In this document: piece by piece, positions 61,069-64,000 of the stretch | Layout: each line of letters begins with the position of its first letter | Numbering within the stretch: position 1 is the first letter of the stretch | Source: Nymphaea colorata | Taxonomy: Eukaryota > Streptophyta > Magnoliopsida > Nymphaeales > Nymphaeaceae | Assembly: GCF_008831285.2 (NCBI RefSeq) | Contig: NC_045146.1 | Location: 22,833,703-22,897,702 of the forward strand | Length of the DNA: 64,000 bases | Reading direction: 5' to 3' | The notes under the pieces: model-generated | Databases searched by the model: none | What the model was told of the DNA's origin: nothing | Seen by the model: only the letters and a program-made list of their open reading frames with translations | Made by a program: the position numbers and the translations under genes

Positions 61069-64000
61069 CTACTCGCTGAGCTTGCACGTCTTAAGCATGG
61101 GGTGGTCATACTTGATGTACTTGGTCCAGTATGGCCTGTACTTTGTCATCGCAATGTCCAGCCAGGGCTTCATATTCCCGTTATAGTGTACAACAGCAGC
61201 ATTCTCAATCTCAGAACGATCAACGGTAGGGTTGTAACCCAACCCCAAAACGTGCCATGACTTGTCCAGAGGTTGAGTCAGTCCATAAAATGTAATAAGA
61301 CCAGGAGGCAATGTTCCAAGCTTCCAGAGGGTTCGGCCTTCGTTCTGGTCACAGATAGCACAGAGGACGGTATCAGGAGTGTAGGTAAGGAAAAGGAACC
61401 TAAAACTGCAGAATATGGAAAAAAAAAAAAAAAAACTTTAATGCAAACAAAAATGAAGCACAATCTGAAGATCGCACCATATTTTGCCACTTGTGATAAA
61501 TGCCTGTGATATCCCTCTTCTTCCATTCCTTCAAGTCAAAAACATTCATGCCATACGCCCATCCACAGGCGTTTGGACTGAAATGCCTGGATATATGCGG
61601 GTTTGAAAAATTGAGGTACTTGTCAAACCTATGAAAGCTCTGTCCACATGTCTCCACGGCCCCATTTACTTTGCCCTTTAGATCAACTGACCACAATGGC
61701 GTCAAATCTTTTTGAACCACAATGTCATCATCGAGGAACAAGATTTTATCTAGCTTGGGATAAACCTGTGGGAGGTAGAATCTCAGATGGTTCAGCATGG
61801 ACAAGTATTTTGGGTTTCTGTACTTCAGATTGGAAGAACCTGCCGAAAGAGTGGTCGGATGATCTGCTTTGAAGTAGTATTCTTTCATCGATGCAGATTC
61901 AAGCTGCTTCAGGACAGGACAATATGATGAGTTCAGCCACCTGAACTCATCAACATTTTCAACGTGAATTGTTGCATTTCCTGGTGGATTAAGCAAAAAC
62001 CACATATTCATGGCCCCAAAATTGAGCTTGTCAGTTACCAAATGGAACACATGCTTTTCTGGTTCCTGAAATTTAATTCATAGATGAGCCATGTGAGAAG
62101 AACAAGAAAAACTAATGTAGGCAAAACAAACATATGATTTATGTTTCATACCTTTGCATTCATTATTGTTGAGTTGACAACAACTGATGCAGCCAATACA
62201 TTATCAGAGAACAGGGCATAATGGTATAAAGTTGGGTCCTCCAGTTTTTCCGTGTTAGGAAACTTCCTTTTCTCAGGAGGAAGCAAGTAATATGCTATTG
62301 CCAAGCGCATGGATAAGCAATGAATTGCATTCGGAATTGTCTTAGCTGCCAGTTGGCTTAAAAATATGCTTTGCTTCTTTAAGCTTCTCACCTGCTCATC
62401 TGCAGCTTGAAGCATAGCTCGTAGCTTCTGTGTTACCAGCCCACAATCATGAAGACGCATTCTGGACTTCGATAACGTGTCACCCATTAATTTCATCTTT
62501 TCAATTGGACTGTGATATAGATAGTAGAGTGAGCAGTCAAAGCAATGTAATGGTGAAACACAACATGCCATCTACTTAATGTATGATCAATAGGTAAAGC
62601 TCACCTGCGTGTGAGATCAGCATCAATACTAGTTTCTCCTAGAGATCGTTGGCTCTCTTTCAAACGAAGCATAAGCTCCTCATACAGATCAAGCCTATTC
62701 TTCGATTTTGCTATGCCTGCATATACCTCAGCCATGATGATTTGGTCTCTTATAGCTCTTACAGTGGTATCAGAGTTTTCATTTACATTCTCCTTCCTCC
62801 ATATGTTATATTTTCCAAGTACAGCAGAGTCCACAGCCTTTGAACGCTCAATTGCAGCATTTTCAAGCTTGACAGTAGCTTCACTGTTATATTGTACAAG
62901 TTCAGCAGCCCTTTTTTCCTTCCTCTTCTGTCTCAACACCTGTGGGAGCATAGACTTCATAAGAATCAATTCCAATTTATACAAACTGAAGAAGATAATG
63001 AAACAAAAAACCAGATGTAAAGATATCTCAGAAACATGTCAAGGTAATAAAGCATCAGTTAATGAAAGCATACATGCAAGAAGGTTCTGAAAAGAAATCC
63101 CCCCCAAAAAAAAGTGCAACAATCAGGTTTGGGGAGATGAGAACCAATCCAAACAACTCAGTTGCAGCCTAGCTCCAGGCTAACATGATGAACCTCCCCA
63201 AGAGGAACACTTTCCTGTAGATATGGTCGCTCTGAAAGAATATCCTCTTACATATAATTGAACAAAAGATAATTATGACTGCAAACGTTCCTAAAAACTC
63301 TTTCTTTCTATATTTTGAAGCCTTCCCTTATAATATTCTCATTGGGACTCGATATGTGTCCTACATTATCTGAAGATATTATAAGCCCACAATATTTCTA
63401 GAAGCCAATTTGCAGAGGTATGCTCAGAAAAATCCTGAGAAAATAGCTCATTCCTCAAACCCTTTTGAATTGTCTCACAGTATATTGATGATGTCTTTCC
63501 TTTTTTCTTTCTCATAGCCATTTGTTTTTTACCACAAGAAGTCAGGCTGTCTTAAGAAACACAAACTTTCATACAAAATTAGACTTCAAATAAAGAACAT
63601 AAAACTTAGAAAACATTACCCTTCGGGCTATCTTTATCGGAGTATCAGTAGCTTCAGGATGATCTGCAGTAAATCAAAACAGTCAGAGAGATCATAGTTC
63701 TTCCAGAAGTTTCTGTTGAGAAACATCAAAAGAAAATGCTATGCCAACTATACCAGGTACAGCTTCTTTGATATCTTTCTGAGAAGCTTCTTTTATGTCT
63801 TTATTCTTCGGAGTTTCTTGTTCAGTTGCTTTGCGACCATCAATAAATGCATCCTGCTTGACAAACATTGTATTTTGGGTTATTGGTTCTATCCTAAGGA
63901 AACAGAAGGTAGTAAAGGTGTGACAATCCGCATCAAAGTACACAATTAAAAAAAATTACCTGTTTGCCTGCACTATCCGAATTTACATACACCCATGAAG
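61069..64000 (-). CDS. GAUT3/GAUT4-like galacturonosyltransferase, 3' part (N-terminus beyond window end)
   Basis: Golgi glycosyltransferase family 8 enzyme that adds galacturonic acid to pectin homogalacturonan. Visible exons: 64000-63960 (partial), 63853-63754, 63663-63620, 62939-62605, 62509-62152, 62065-61478, 61344-61069 with TAG stop; phases fit. Upstream exons encode a charged stem (KRKEKRAAELVQ, AIRDQIIMAEVYAGIAKSKN). The catalytic part has HVFHLVTDKLNFGAMNMW, LRFYLPQVYPKLDKILFLDD then DIVVQKDL (the DDD metal/UDP-sugar site), NACGWAYGMNVFDL, LWKLGTLPPGLITFY and a C-terminal VVHYNGNMKPW. The YGLTQPLDK and YRPYWTKYIKYDHP end favours the GAUT3/GAUT4 clade over GAUT1. The acceptor of exon 63853 has an alternative near 63901. 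Enzyme activity is inferred by homology. Confidence 0.94.

Noticed and set aside
62611-63090. Plus-strand 159-codon ORF over a GAUT exon
   Set aside because: Antisense of the exon encoding KRKEKRAAELVQ and the stem region.

Overview
This is nuclear DNA from a flowering plant. The evidence is intron-rich genes with GT/AG junctions, AT-rich introns and spacers, a plant-type replicative histone H3.1, a chloroplast STAY-GREEN gene, a GAUT pectin galacturonosyltransferase, and plant transposons (a PIF/Harbinger element, a TRIM retrotransposon and tRNA-derived SINEs). The family or species cannot be resolved from the sequence alone.

Layout. 1-3440 (-): 5' part of an LPEAT2-type lysophospholipid acyltransferase (five exons, cut by the window start) with a miniature LTR element in intron 3. 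5413-10085: a decayed PIF/Harbinger transposon with a transposase pseudogene, a Myb/SANT-like companion pseudogene, and two fragments that look like captured host genes (a protein kinase catalytic loop and a DDX11/CHL1 helicase segment). 11791-12201 (+): intronless histone H3.1 with a histone-type promoter element. 12202-29189: about 17 kb without a recognisable intact gene, holding SINE heads, a minisatellite and repeat remnants. 29190-31979 (-): LONGIFOLIA/TRM-like gene with VARLMG and DUF4378-type regions. 34085-34845: a ~105-bp minisatellite. 42328-43587 (+): STAY-GREEN magnesium dechelatase, five exons. 49691-56628 (-): mitochondrial pyruvate dehydrogenase E2, 18 exons summing to exactly 531 codons including stop. 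61069-64000 (-): 3' part of a GAUT3/GAUT4-like galacturonosyltransferase, cut by the window end.

The genes are unrelated single loci (lipid remodelling, chromatin, cell-shape control, chlorophyll breakdown, central carbon metabolism, pectin synthesis) with no operon-like or cluster logic. No CRISPR array, rRNA, intact tRNA gene or organelle insertion was seen. I found no clear sign of a wholly new biological system. The most informative unusual items are the gene-fragment-carrying Harbinger element whose two genes each show a single nonsense codon, the complete TRIM element inside LPEAT2, the in-frame stop-free last intron of STAY-GREEN, two minisatellites, and a small spliced-looking ORF downstream of H3. 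All exon boundaries are hand-made from homology, reading frame and GT/AG signals.
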